From: Hesseltinella vesiculosa
Taxonomy: Eukaryota > Mucoromycota > Mucoromycetes > Mucorales > Cunninghamellaceae
Assembly: GCA_002104935.1 (NCBI GenBank)
Contig: MCGT01000013.1
Location: forward strand, 434,001-498,000
Direction: 5' to 3'
Length of the DNA: 64,000 nt
Shown here: in pieces, positions 1 through 11,122 of the stretch
Numbering within the stretch: position 1 is the stretch's first letter
Layout of the letters: the number at the start of each line of letters is the position of its first letter
Program-made: the position numbers and the translations under genes
The notes under the pieces: generated by a model
The model's input: the letters and a program-made list of their open reading frames with translations, nothing else
Database searches by the model: none
Told to the model about the DNA's origin: nothing

Positions 1-2067
1 AAAGAGGATGTCGTCCTTTAGCTTGTCGACTTCTTCGGGATGCTTGCTGTAGATATGCTTTTCGACAAACTCGACACCTTTGAAGGCTTTAGCACATTCG
101 CCCACTTTGCACTTGAACTTGGCATCGTGCTCTTTTTGGATGTGATCGGCAAAGTATTGCTCGAGTTCGCTATGGAAGAAAGGTTGGCTTAGTTTTCAGA
201 ATGGTCTCCCCACCCTTGTTAGACTGCCGATGAGATCGATTACCTTTTTAGTGATTTGCCACCGAGTTTGGTAATGTCGTCATCGTCTGGAGGATTCATC
301 TTCAAATTGATCCGTTGATCTAAATGTTTGGCCCATTGTTGTGCTGTAGGGGAAAAAAAAGGTGGTCAGTCACAACAGGTTGTCACCCTTGGCAGCCTTT
401 CTCCTTACCTGAGCGCTCGGCTTTGGTGGAAGGATCATCCTTGGCAGGCAGCTTGCGCACATGCCCCATAGGACAACGACGGTTGAGTTCTTCGTAAGAA
501 TCACACTCCAATCCACAATAGTAGCAGTACATATGGACACGACGGAGGTAGGCAATGATCAAGTCCAGGGTGCGTTTGGTATCATCCGTCAGATCGGGGA
601 TTTGCTGGCCGGATCGGTCGAGGACGGTTTGGATGCCGGCAGTGATGTCAAGCTCGTTGTCGAGCACTTGAGCGAGGGCTCGGGCCTGGTCGAGGTCCTT
701 GGCAAGTCGGTCGGCGGTCTGGGTCAGGTCTGGGGCAGACTTTTTGGTGCGGCCGGTGTTGATGGACGAGGACGCTGAGGCGGAGGGTGGTTTTTTATCG
801 ATGGCCAGGTGGATGACAAAATCGTCGACGGTTTGGTTGTCTAGCTGATCAAAGGCTTGCTGCAGATCGGTTTCGTCCGAAAAGTGGATCCAGCCAATTC
901 GTTGAAACTTTTTCGAAGGACTTGGATCAGAGATAGCGAGATATTCAAAGCCAGGGACCTGACTGCACAAGGACTCGAGTTTACTACGAGAGATGGTGGG
1001 TGGCACAGCTTTGATGATCAGATGGTGGGCCAAATCAATGGGATCGTCCTGCTGGTCGTCATCGGGAACCAGGTCAAACCGGACCTGGTTTAGTTCACCC
1101 GCATCCAGCGCCTTGAGAAAAGCATCGAGTCCGAGTCGCCGTTGTCGCTGCATGGTGTAGACTCTCTCCTTGGAGACGACTGGGTGGTACCGCTCCAAAA
1201 ACCATTGCTTATCTTTGTTGTTGTTAAAGAATTGAGCAAGCTGCTTGATGGACTGTTTCTCCTTGTAGGCATCGTACTGCTTTTGGATCTCGTCGTCGTT
1301 GATTTGCTTGCCGGAAGTCTGTCGTACGTAATCACTGAACTGCCGGAAAGGCATGGTGTAATCCAGTTTGTATGGGTCCACCATCATTGGTCTAGAAAAG
1401 AAACATGCCAGTGAGACATTGGCTTGTCACGTGTCTCATCTTACCTAGGAGTGATGGCTGCCCAAGTGTTTGCAGCTGCCATCATCATTTGGTTGTCTGC
1501 AAAGAGAAAGCAAAAAGAATGAGCAAGTCTGGTTCGTAGGAGTTGTGTGGCAGATGAAGAGTTACCGTAGTTGAAGCGCGGGCCATTCTGCTTTCTAGGA
1601 TAGCCGCCTTGCCTTCCATTGTTGTAGGGGCGGCCTCGGTCGTAGCGGTTGCCTGAATAACCTTCACGGTCATATTTTGGATAATAACGGTCGCCATCGA
1701 GATCTCGCTCATCCTTGGAAACACGTCGTCGGCCGTATCGATAAGGTGGTGGTGGTGAGGGAGAGTTGCGTCGATATTTACGTCGTCTGTCTATCAACAA
1801 CAGTCTGGATGAATGCCAAGCTGGTGTTTTTTTTTTACACAATCCAAACAAACAAACAAACTTACCTTCAGGAGGAGACGGGCTGTGATGAGGCCGTTTG
1901 CGATGGGTATTGTAGCGACCATATTCATCTGTGTTGTGTCCATAGTCGTCCATGTAATCACGTTCAATGCTACGCTCACGCCGGAACTTGTCGCGCGGTG
2001 ACATGTCCTCATCTGATAAATTGCTGTAACCTCGGCCGCGGCCAGGTGAATTCATACGTCGATCCAT
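1..2067 (-). CDS. ARS2: ARS2/SERRATE-like RNA effector, 3' end beyond the left edge
   Basis: Nuclear zinc-finger protein that in other eukaryotes bridges the cap-binding complex to RNA processing, decay and small-RNA pathways. Exon 1 (2067 to about 1866) and exon 2 encode an Arg/Ser/Tyr/Gly-rich low-complexity N-terminus. The long exon at about 383-1387 carries the conserved SERRATE core with YCYYCGLECDSYEELNRRCP, a segment typical of the family. The next exon (about 345-252) reads QRINLKMNPPDDDDITKLGG, another family hallmark. The exon at the left edge continues into the C-terminal zinc-finger region. The ATG at 2067 was chosen as the first methionine of the RS-rich exon; no upstream in-frame ATG is seen. 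The 3' end and stop lie outside the window. Divergent from GAR1. Confidence in the family is high; exact exon ends are approximate. Confidence 0.9.
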
Positions 2068-3310
2068 CACTTGTAGCAAAAAAAAATAATAAGAGCTAAA
2101 TCACTACTGAAGGTAGAAGGTTGGTACAATTAAAAAAAAAACCCAAAAAAAAACAAATAAATAGCAGTCAAGGACACCAATGGGCCAAAGACTGATAAAA
2201 AAAAAAAAGAAAAAAAAAAAAGCTTGTGTAAAAAGGCAAGGGAAAGAAAATGAGGCAAGAAAAAAGGAGGTTATTTTTTCACAAAGAGAAAATCCTGGGT
2301 GCCTGTGATTGGCCTACGGCAGCACAATGACATTCAAAGCCACATTGCTCTCTCCAAAGACTCTCTTTTCTTTTCATTTCTTTTTTTTTTACGCTTAATA
2401 CCATAGAAAGCGATTGGTCAATGCAAGATCACTGCAGCCGAGAAAAATCTCATCGATCTGCAAAGTTCGAAGATGGACAGGACTTCCTTTATTTTATAAG
2501 CCGGGCCAGGTGCCATTCATCCAACATCAAAGCGACTCTTTTTTTTTATTGGCATGCCAGCACAAAATGAAAAGAAACGACCGTGGCTGAAGCTCCTGCC
2601 ATCGTACAACTTGTCGTAAGAGACAGTCTAAAAACACGCCCCTGTCTATTTTGGCGGGAGGATTTTTTTCATTTTTCAACGATTTTTTGGCTGGGGAATC
2701 GGAAGGGTCAGAACATGCAACAAGCTGGCTGAGCCAATCATTAGATTCATCATTTTTCAGTGCTTGAATACAAATTTTCATGGCGATCCGTTTAATACAA
2801 GAGTGATTTGGCGTGCATGCTTTCTTTTTTTCAACATGTCATTTTCCGCAGGGGACCATCAGGCCATATGATCAACGTCATCCTACATCTCTTCACCTCA
2901 AATGTTGCATACCAGTACCAATGCTGAGAAGCGACGAAGAATCACCTCTCGAAAAATCCAAAGGAAGCGGAGATCCAAGTCATGGCTTGTCAACGGCCAG
3001 CCATGACCAAGAACTGATAGAGTTGAGCTGTTCCATCACGTTCTTTTGCATGGATTCATCAAACATGAGGTTAATAGTCAAACTATCAAGCCGATTGGTA
3101 AACGCTCATTGATAACGCTTTCATGCCGCCAGGGAAGTTGGTCGAAAAAAAGCAGGGCTGAATCCATCTGCACCGATCAGCATTCGGAGGGTGGCTTGCA
3201 ACGAGCGGCCAATGAAAAAAAAAAGAAAAAGTTTCCCACTTTTTTGACCCTTTGTTTTTTCCACTCTTCATTTTTCCCCCTCTACATTTTTTCACATTTA
3301 TATTTACAAC
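2068..3310. promoter_or_regulatory. Divergent intergenic region between ARS2 and GAR1
   Basis: About 1.24 kb that must hold both promoters. It contains several A and T runs (for example 2195-2221) and a TATA-like TTTTATAAG near 2492-2500. Open frames here (2527-2781 and 2813-3112) show no recognisable protein. No RNA gene was recognised, although a box H/ACA or C/D snoRNA cannot be excluded by eye. Confidence 0.4.
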
Positions 3311-4383
3311 ATGGGTAAAGGTGGATTTGGCGAACGTGGTGGCCGAGGTGGCCGTGGACGAGGTGGCTTCGGAGGCGGTGGTAAGTTTACGAATAACAAA
3401 TGATACAAAGCAAAAATTCATTGTTTATTTGGGTAGGCCGAGGTGGCTTCGGTGGCAATTCGTATGGCCCTCCTGCTGAAGTTGTTGGTAAGTGGTTTAT
3501 TCTGATCTATTGTAGAAGATAGAACGATATAGGATTAGTCGAAACAGCTACGATCACGAGTTTCGATGGACACATTATCATGATAATAATCTCGTCTTGT
3601 TTTTTTTCATGATGTGCTTAGCCATGGGCTCGTTTGTGCACGCTTGCGAAGGTGAAATGGTGTGCAAGTCGATCAACACCAAGGTGCCTTTCTTCAATGC
3701 CCCTATCTATTTGGAAAACAAGTCGCAAATCGGCAAGGTCGATGAAATTCTTGGCCCCTTGAACGAAGTGTACTTCACTGTCAAGATGCAAGATGGCATG
3801 GTCGCCACCTCGTTCAAGCAAAACGACAAGGTCTTTATCAGCACCGACAAGCTGCTTCCTTTGGAACGATTCTTGCCCAAGCCAAAGGGCGCCAACAAGG
3901 GTAACCCAGCGCTTGAATGACTCTCACAAACGCTGATTCCGTCGTTTCCTCTTAGCTTCCAAGGCTACTGGTCTCCAAGGCAAAGTTGAAAAGAAGGCTG
4001 GCCGAGGCGGCGGCCGTGGCGGTAAGCTCTCGTTCCGGGACATTCCCTCAGACGCTGATTCTCTATTGACTTTCTAGGTTTCTCTCGAGGCGGTGGTCGC
4101 GGCGGTCGTGGAGGATCTGGTGGCCGTGGTGGTAAGCTATTATTGATTACACCTATTGCATGGTGGCTCATGCTGTTGTCTTTCCTTTTGTAGGTGGCTT
4201 CAGTCGAGGCGGTGGCCGTGGTGGTTTCGGCGGTGGTGGTTTCGGCGGCCGTGGTGGAGGCAGCAGTGGCGGCTTCCGCGGTGGTCGTGGTGGTGGCCGA
4301 GGTAAGCAATAGACAACAAGCCGTTTTGTCAAGGGTCCCTCATTTCTTGTTTTCCCATAGGTGGTGGCCGTGGTCGCTTCTGA
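3311..4383 (+). CDS. GAR1: H/ACA snoRNP subunit GAR1
   Basis: Core protein of box H/ACA snoRNPs, which pseudouridylate rRNA and act in rRNA maturation in the nucleolus. Seven exons: 3311-3380, 3437-3487, 3622-3900, 3956-4021, 4078-4131, 4194-4301 and 4361-4383, giving 651 nt and a 216-residue protein. An N-terminal [10 protein letters not shown] segment is followed by the Gar1 core in exon 3 ([20 protein letters not shown], then [12 protein letters not shown] and [19 protein letters not shown]). Exons 4-7 add a C-terminal RGG domain, the usual architecture of the family. All six introns are phase 1, so every internal exon is a multiple of three. The start is the only ATG that opens the GGRGG exon. 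Confidence 0.96.
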
Positions 4384-4771
4384 AACCTTTCGCATCCACT
4401 CGCATTTTGAAAAAAAAACAAAAAAAAAATTCTCTTGCGTTTTTATCCATTTCATTACATTCCCTTCCCCCTTTTAAATCAACCATCTTATTGCTGAAGC
4501 ATCATAAAAAAGTGTAAATAAAACGAAAAAACCTTGTTTTCTTTGAATGGGCTTGCATGAATGGCAAAACCAGAGCCGCTTGTGATTGGTTCTACCGAGA
4601 AAGCTGGTCAGGTTTGCCTGAACAGGGAGCTGAATTGAAACAGCGGCGCTATCAGGGAAGAATTCCGTCATTTTTTTTCATTCACTCCATTCTCTCCACT
4701 TGCCCATCCATTTATTTCATTTGAATTCTGTCCTTCCTTCTCGTTGAATTGTTTGCCTGAAAAAAATAATT
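4384..4771. other. Intergenic region GAR1 to CLPX
   Basis: 388 bp holding the GAR1 3' UTR (A-rich, with AAATAAAA near 4516) and the CLPX promoter. Nothing else was recognised. Confidence 0.4.
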
Positions 4772-7029
4772 ATGCTTCTTTTATTGCTGCCAAGGAATGG
4801 CCGCCATCTTTTAGGACTGTCGAACCAGCTTTCATCTGCCGTGCTTCGAACGTCAAGTCATCGCTATGCCCCTCGTGCTGTATCGTCATTGCAGCGGTAC
4901 CACACCCTCGAGTATGAGCCGGACCAGCGGATACCTCAAACTGGAAAACCCAAAGCCATTGCTTCTCCTCCATCCACTCTGGAATTAGATCTCTCATTGA
5001 CCAATCCTCGCACGGTAAAAAAAGATGTCTGCCGAATAAAAATTCCCCTAGCTCATACGAATTTTTTTTTCCTTAGATTGTGAAACATTTGAATGAGTAC
5101 ATCATTGGTCAAGATCACGCAAAAAAGACGCTGGCTGTTGCTGTTTACAATCATTATTGTCGTGTGCAAGCCAACCTCAAGCAGAAGCAGAAACTCGACA
5201 GCGCCAACAGTGCTTCAGAAAATCCGCCGTCCGTCCTCAGCTTGTCCGCAGCTACTCTTGCCAATCCCACCGAAGACCGATATCATGTCGAACACCATCA
5301 TTCCACCCTGCCCCAGGACTATTATACCTCCACTCCTATCCAATCCGTCACCCCTGACCTTGTGCCAGCCGAGCGATTGTCCTCTTATGGCAAATGTAGC
5401 AATAGAGCGTCTCCTTGTCCATCTGGAGCTGAACTTTTTTTTTTTTTTTTTTTTTAGTGTCTCAGCGTCGAGCCTGGATCAATCCACCATCACAAGAAAG
5501 CCTGCATCGATCCATAGATGGGCTTTCTAGCCAAGGGGAAAATAAGGATACGGCAGCAGAGAGCGACGTTGCCGCGCCTGTGTATGATAAAAGCAATGTG
5601 CTGATCATTGGGCCTACCGGGTCAGGTGAGTTAGTGTGCTGCGAGCCTGTGTCACCATCTCTGACGCACTAGCCGTTGCTTTTTTTAACAGGAAAAACCC
5701 TGTTGGCCAAGACGTTGGCCAACATCCTCAATGTACCATTTTCAAGTAACGATGCCACCCCATTGACCATGGCCGGCTATGTTGGTGAAGATGTCGAATC
5801 CGTCATCCATCGTTTGCTCCAGGTAAGCTAGTCAAACCCATGTTAGATCTTGTGTGCCACCCACTTACCTTGTTGGTTGAAGAGCTGTGATTATGATGTG
5901 AAACTGGCCGAGACCGGGATTGTTTTTATTGATGAAATCGACAAGATTGCTCGACGGTCCGATGCCATGATGAATTCGAAGGATGTGTCGGGTGAAGGGG
6001 TGCAGCAGGTAAGCTCTCTGCTTGAAAGCCAGGCACGATCTGATCCTCTTCTTCTTGCAGGCATTGCTACGTATGCTCGAAGGGACAACAGTCACGGTCG
6101 TTGACAAGACAGGCGCCAGCCAACATGGTCGCCGCAATGGCTTACAAGGCACCCTTGGCAATCCCACTTCCAAAGGTGAAACCTTCCAAGTCGATACCAG
6201 CAACATCCTCTTCATTCTCAGTGGCGCCTTTACCGGGCTAGAAAGAACAGTCAAGGACCGATTAGCCAAAGGAGTAAGACGATTTGGCAACTAGGAGAAA
6301 GACATCACACTCACACTTTTTAAAAAAAAACAAAAAAAACCAGTCCATTGGCTTCGAATCCACCTTGGCGTCGACCTCGTCAGATTTGATCAAGGTCCAG
6401 GATGGTGACGAGTCTAGGGAAGCTGCTCCCATGGAATTAGTTGAACCCATTGGTAAGATGCTGTCTAGCCAGATCCTGGTTGGTCAGGCATTGACCCGCC
6501 TTTTTTATGATAGATCTTGTGAAATATGGCTTTATTCCCGAATTTGTTGGTCGCATACCGGTTGTTGCATCGGTTTCTCATCTGTCCGTCGACGACCTGA
6601 CGCGCATCTTGTCGGAGCCGAAGAATTCGCTGGTCAAACAATACAAGGGCCTCTTTGGACTGAGCAGTGTGCAGTTGCATTTTAGCAAGTCTGCCCTGAA
6701 AAGGATTGCCCAATTAGCATTGGAGAAGAAAACCGGTGCCCGCGGATTACGTCGCATCATGGTAAGGAACCCCCCCCCCCAAAAAAAAAAAAAAAAATAT
6801 CATGCATGTTAATTGACTCTTTGATTAGGAAAATTTGCTTTTAGACCCCATGTTTGATACTCCTTCCTCGTTTGTGCGTCATGTTGTGATCGATAGCAAG
6901 GTTGTCAAAAAAGAAAAAGCGCCTGTTTACCTCGTGGAAGACCAACGGGCCTTGGTGGATCAACTGATCAGTCAAGATGATCAGGGTGAAGCCCCTCCTC
7001 CTGAAATGATCAAGGAAATGACGGTGTAG
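4772..7029 (+). CDS. CLPX: Mitochondrial ClpX-type AAA+ unfoldase
   Basis: ATP-dependent unfoldase of the mitochondrial matrix. The basic, Leu-rich N-terminus looks like a transit peptide. Following exons give [20 protein letters not shown], Walker A ([17 protein letters not shown], split by an intron at about 5624-5691), [16 protein letters not shown] and Walker B ([14 protein letters not shown]). Then come [15 protein letters not shown], the sensor and arginine-finger region ([14 protein letters not shown]) and the C-terminal subdomain ([20 protein letters not shown]), ending at 7029. No Cys4 zinc-binding domain is visible before the AAA+ module, as in the fungal Mcx1 proteins known to me. 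A low-complexity insert of about 100 residues, with an intron containing a T run at 5434-5456, separates the first helix block from Walker A. Convergent with the alpha-actinin gene. Confidence 0.95.
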
Positions 7030-7265
7030 TTTTTTTTTTTTTTTTTTAAGCTTGTAATTGCCTTCTCTCCCTCCCTTCTTCTTGTACAGCCCCCCTCCTC
7101 TTTTATGATAAAGTTCTGTAAATGTAATGAAAATCATGTTAGAATCACTCGGCGTGTCCAAATGAGAGCCATTTTTCTTCAAATTAAGGGGTCGTTTTTG
7201 ACATGCTATGCTAGTTTCACTTGAAAGGATATCTACGCTAATTTACAAAGAAGGGGAGGACATGT

Positions 7266-9801
7266 TTACCAGAACATGTTTTGAATATAGGCATCATAAT
7301 CCAGACCATCTTCACGAGGAGGCATTTCTTGTTTCAAGTGGTCAATCACGTCTTGAGGAATCAGGCACATACGCAAGTCCATTTCCGTAACATAGGGTTT
7401 GCCGCCAGCCATGGTGCGGAAGGCGTCGCGGATTTGTTCGGGGCTGGCCTTGTCCTCGGTCACGGAGACCATGAAGCGGATAAATTGCTCAAAGGTGGCG
7501 TGTTCTTGGCGCTCGGCCACTCGGCTGAACACTTGATCAAAGGTATCGTCATCATAAAGAACGCCCAGACTGGCCAGGGCGGCGTTGAATTCGGTGACGG
7601 AGAGCGTGTTGCTGTTGTCCTTGTCAAAGTGGCGGAAGGCTTGTTCGAATTCTTCCAGCTGAGCAGGCGTCAAATTGGTCATGTTTCTCGAGACAATCTA
7701 GGAGAAAAATGAGTAAAAAAAAAAAAATTACATTCCCCGTGGGCATATACTTGGTTTTGAATGAAAGCATTCTTCTTTTGCAAGGCTTGTTGCAGCAGTT
7801 CCAAGCCGAATTCTAGATCTTCGACCGAGTAGACAGTGTAATCGTTTTCTTCCGTATGGGCATCCAAACAGGCTTGGTCCAGCACGCGCACCTTTTCCAG
7901 TTGCTGTTGAAGAGGACCAAGTTTTTTCTGCAGTTTCTGTACGATTTGAAGTTGATGCTGGGAAAGAAGACATGCGTGAGTTTCTGCCGAGCACCGGGCC
8001 ACTCTGAAAAATTACATCCAGGTCGCCATCCAGGCTTGATTGCTCGGTCGAGAGCTTGTCCAATTGTAGCTGGAAGTCGTTGGCAGCGTTGGCATAGGTC
8101 ATGCGAAGGTTTTCCTTGATTCTACAGGGACGAAAAGTCAGACAAGCGGTTATTTTTTTATGCAAGCCTTACTCTCGCATGGTACTGTTGATGGTGCGAT
8201 GGTAAGAGCCTTCGTGTTGCAAGTGGTCGCGCCAGTCTTGATCCAGATCCTGCAAAGAAAGGCCTTGAGGAGGAATATACGGCTTGAGATTGTAGGTCTT
8301 GAGTTTGGTTTGGATGTTGCCAAGGAGTGAGTCGACCTCGCGCTTTTCGGCCACCCATTCACGCTTGACCGAGTTTTTATAGTCGTTAAAGGAAGTGCCC
8401 AGGCGCTTGATGGAGAGGTAGTCGGTAGGCCATTGGGTTTGCTGCCATTGCTGCTGTCTGTGGTTGAGATCTTCCATCAAGGCGCGGACACGGCGTTCAT
8501 AGTCGTTACGCATCTGCCATACTGACTGCACGACCTCGGCAAACTTTTGCACCCGACGGCCGGCGGTTTCCACCTTGTCGAGAGCAGAGAAGGCATGGAA
8601 ATATTCGGCCACATACGTCATGACGGATCGCTCATCGGGTTTGGAGATATCGCACACGTCCTCGACATCCAAGAGCTGGGGGATGCCCAAGTGTTGTTCA
8701 GCCACCTTGAAGGCTAGCGATGTGTTGCCGTGGCGGTCGGTCTTGTCGAGGCTGTGGAAATCCAGGAGATCGGGTCGATGGCGATGGATCAGGGCGCAGC
8801 TACGAAACATGGTTTGTTACCGCCGCCTTTTTTAAAACGTCACTTACAATGCCAAGCCGTCCGTCCAGCTATAGGTGAAATCACGGACATCTACCTCATG
8901 ATAGGGCGCTGTCTTGCGTTGGCACCATAAAAGCAATCCTTCCTTGGCGTTTTTACCTTCTTGGCTAGAGCGGAGGAGATGAGGATTGTTCCACCAATTT
9001 TCTCGTTGCCGCTTTGACGTTACCTGATATCGGCAATGGTGAAACGTAAAATGATGGTCCATAGCATGCCCATCACCAATTTCAAATCCTTGTCAACAAT
9101 GTCTATATAAAGTAAAAGCGAGGGGGGGGAGGGGTTTGTGCCTGGATTTCTGTCTTTTCGTGCTCTCACTTTACCTTCGGCGCCAATGTTGGTCAGAGCA
9201 ACTCCTCGTTGCTTGATGAATTCCAATGCCAAGTGTGCATTTTCGACAAACTGGATGCGCATACGAGGATTGCGGTTGTAGCGGCCTAGTTGTGTATCAC
9301 CGATGATTTCCTAGGAGGGGAGCGCATGATCAGCCCGCCTTGGCATTTCTCTTTGTTTTTTTATTCTATTTATTTTTACCAGCAACTGGATCAATGTCAC
9401 GCCACTTGCCAAGTCTTCCGTCAAGTCATTGATATGAGGAAGGTTCTGGATATCTAATTTGTTGTTGACCCTAAAAAGTGGCCGTGAGCAAGAAAAAAGT
9501 CCCGAACCAGACACGTCGTATTTGAAAATAACACATTACCACTTTGTGAATGCTGATGCAAATGGAGAGATTCACATTAGCACAGGCAGGATACCTATTT
9601 CTCCGGGATACTTACTTTTCTGTTGGATGACCTCCCAAGCCTTGTCCATGATTCTTGCTGTGGATATAAAAAATAGACGCGGTGAGTTTCTTTTTTTTTT
9701 TTTTTTTCCTTTTGGACAATGGCATAGAGGGGGGTCTTACCGGTATCTTCTACAGCCTGTTGAGAGGCAGCAGAGGGTAAAAATGATCGTCTGTTTGACA
9801 T
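7266..9801 (-). CDS. Alpha-actinin
   Basis: Actin-bundling protein of the cortex and contractile ring. Starting at 9801, short exons encode the N-terminus ([13 protein letters not shown]). They continue into a calponin-homology domain ([34 protein letters not shown]) and [20 protein letters not shown]. The second CH domain reads [20 protein letters not shown] and [20 protein letters not shown]. The rod of roughly 250 residues fits two spectrin-like repeats, as in reduced fungal actinins. The C-terminus is an EF-hand pair: loop [12 protein letters not shown] is canonical, the second is degenerate, and the end is [10 protein letters not shown]. The TFTKW segment sits on a 13-nt exon (9540-9552). 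Convergent with CLPX, divergent from the gene at 10052. Confidence 0.95.
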
Positions 9802-10051
9802 TGTTACGGATAAGTTTGATATAAAAATAAAATAGGAAAAAGAAAGCTAAAGAAGAAAGGCAAGGCGGGTCGAGATTTTTTCTTTTTCTCACTTTAGCAG
9901 GCGGACCTTTTGGCCAATCAGAGGAGCGAGACATGGCCAGCAAGAGAATAGTTCATGCAACCCCCAGGCAGACGATGTTTTTTTTATCCTTTTTTTTTCT
10001 TTTCTTTTTTTTTTCTCTCTCACACCAATTTCTTTTCTTTTTTTAAAAAAA
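9802..10051. promoter_or_regulatory. Short bidirectional promoter region
   Basis: 250 bp between the divergent alpha-actinin and membrane-protein genes. The right half is a long pyrimidine-rich stretch (about 9977-10044) that ends in an A run just before the ATG at 10052. Confidence 0.5.
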
Positions 10052-10654
10052 ATGGCTGATCAATACTGCGAAAAACTTGACAAGTTCTTATTGGATCCAT
10101 TATCGACGCTCAAGGTGGCTGTGCCCGGAGGGGCGATTGCAGCGTTGTTGCACACCCAGTTTTGGAGCAAGAAATCGACGCGCTGTGTAGCAGTTGGCTT
10201 GTTTGCTGTGACGGTGGGTCGTCTGGCTTTGACTGTGCATATGGGGATCTTGGAGACGCAAGTGATCCGGGCGTTGCCAGTGCTTTCCAATGACCAGAAG
10301 CTGCAGCTGGCCGATTACCGTCGTAGCTGGTTCAACAAGTTGGATGTGATGACTGGCATTGTGTCTTTGGATCTGTTTTACATTTTTACCCACCGCTCTA
10401 CCACCTCGGTGTCACAATGTTTGACAGCCTGTGTGGCTGCACCGGTGGCCATCACCGCTCTGCAAGTCTTTTGCTTCTATCCCAATTATCAGCGTGAAGT
10501 GGCCCAAGTGCGAGAAAAGTCAAAGACAGCTGACGATTTGTTCAAGGATCCCTCCTTTGTCACCCGCCATCGTCTGTTCCATGGCATGGACTTTGTCAAG
10601 GTCTCGTGCCTGGCCGTGGCTGGTTTGCGTTTGGGATGCATGCTGTCCAAATGA
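10052..10654 (+). CDS. Unrecognised multi-pass membrane protein, 200 aa
   Basis: I do not recognise the family. It is a single uninterrupted exon, unusual here since most neighbours have introns. Hydrophobic stretches lie at about residues 22-38, 46-70, 95-110, 118-145 and 180-198, so four or five membrane segments are possible. There is no clear signal peptide. The loop after the fourth stretch (YQREVAQVREKSKTADDLF) is charged and probably faces the cytosol or matrix. The ATG is preceded by an A run (AAAAAAAATGG), a good fungal start context. The protein-like composition and clean stop support a real gene. No function is proposed. Confidence 0.7.
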   Translation: MADQYCEKLDKFLLDPLSTLKVAVPGGAIAALLHTQFWSKKSTRCVAVGLFAVTVGRLALTVHMGILETQVIRALPVLSNDQKLQLADYRRSWFNKLDVMTGIVSLDLFYIFTHRSTTSVSQCLTACVAAPVAITALQVFCFYPNYQREVAQVREKSKTADDLFKDPSFVTRHRLFHGMDFVKVSCLAVAGLRLGCMLSK

Positions 10655-11122
10655 AACCAGAAAAAAAAAACCTCTTTACCTTGACTCTCTTCATGAATAA
10701 AACTTGACTCACTGTCTTTATTATTTTTTCCTTGGTGAAACTCGAGACATTTTGAGGCAGAAAACAAAATGCTAAAGGACGACAAGGTTTAGGTTTTGGT
10801 TGTGGGGTGTGTGAGAAAATCATGGATGGCTCGTCACGAGGGGGAGCCAGCTGCCACGCATGCTTTTTTTTTTTTTTTTTGGAAATCAGCAACCTTGATT
10901 CTTGACAACAAAAAAAAGGTTCCATTTATTGTGATTGTGGTCATTGGAGGTATGCAGAGAGAGGGATAAAAGAATTGAGAGAGTGAATGCAAATGAAAGT
11001 GAATGGGAAAGGAACGACTATTTACAACAAGACGAAACGGAGAGGAGGAATATGAACAGAATGGACAGGGTTGAGACAAATGGGAGCCTATTTTTTTTTT
11101 TTTTTTTTTTTTTTGAAAAAAA
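10655..11122. other. Convergent 3' region
   Basis: 468 bp between two convergent genes. It contains A/T runs at 10865-10880 and 11091-11114 and AATAAA-type signals near 10696. Open frames here run through homopolymers and are not credible genes. Confidence 0.35.
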
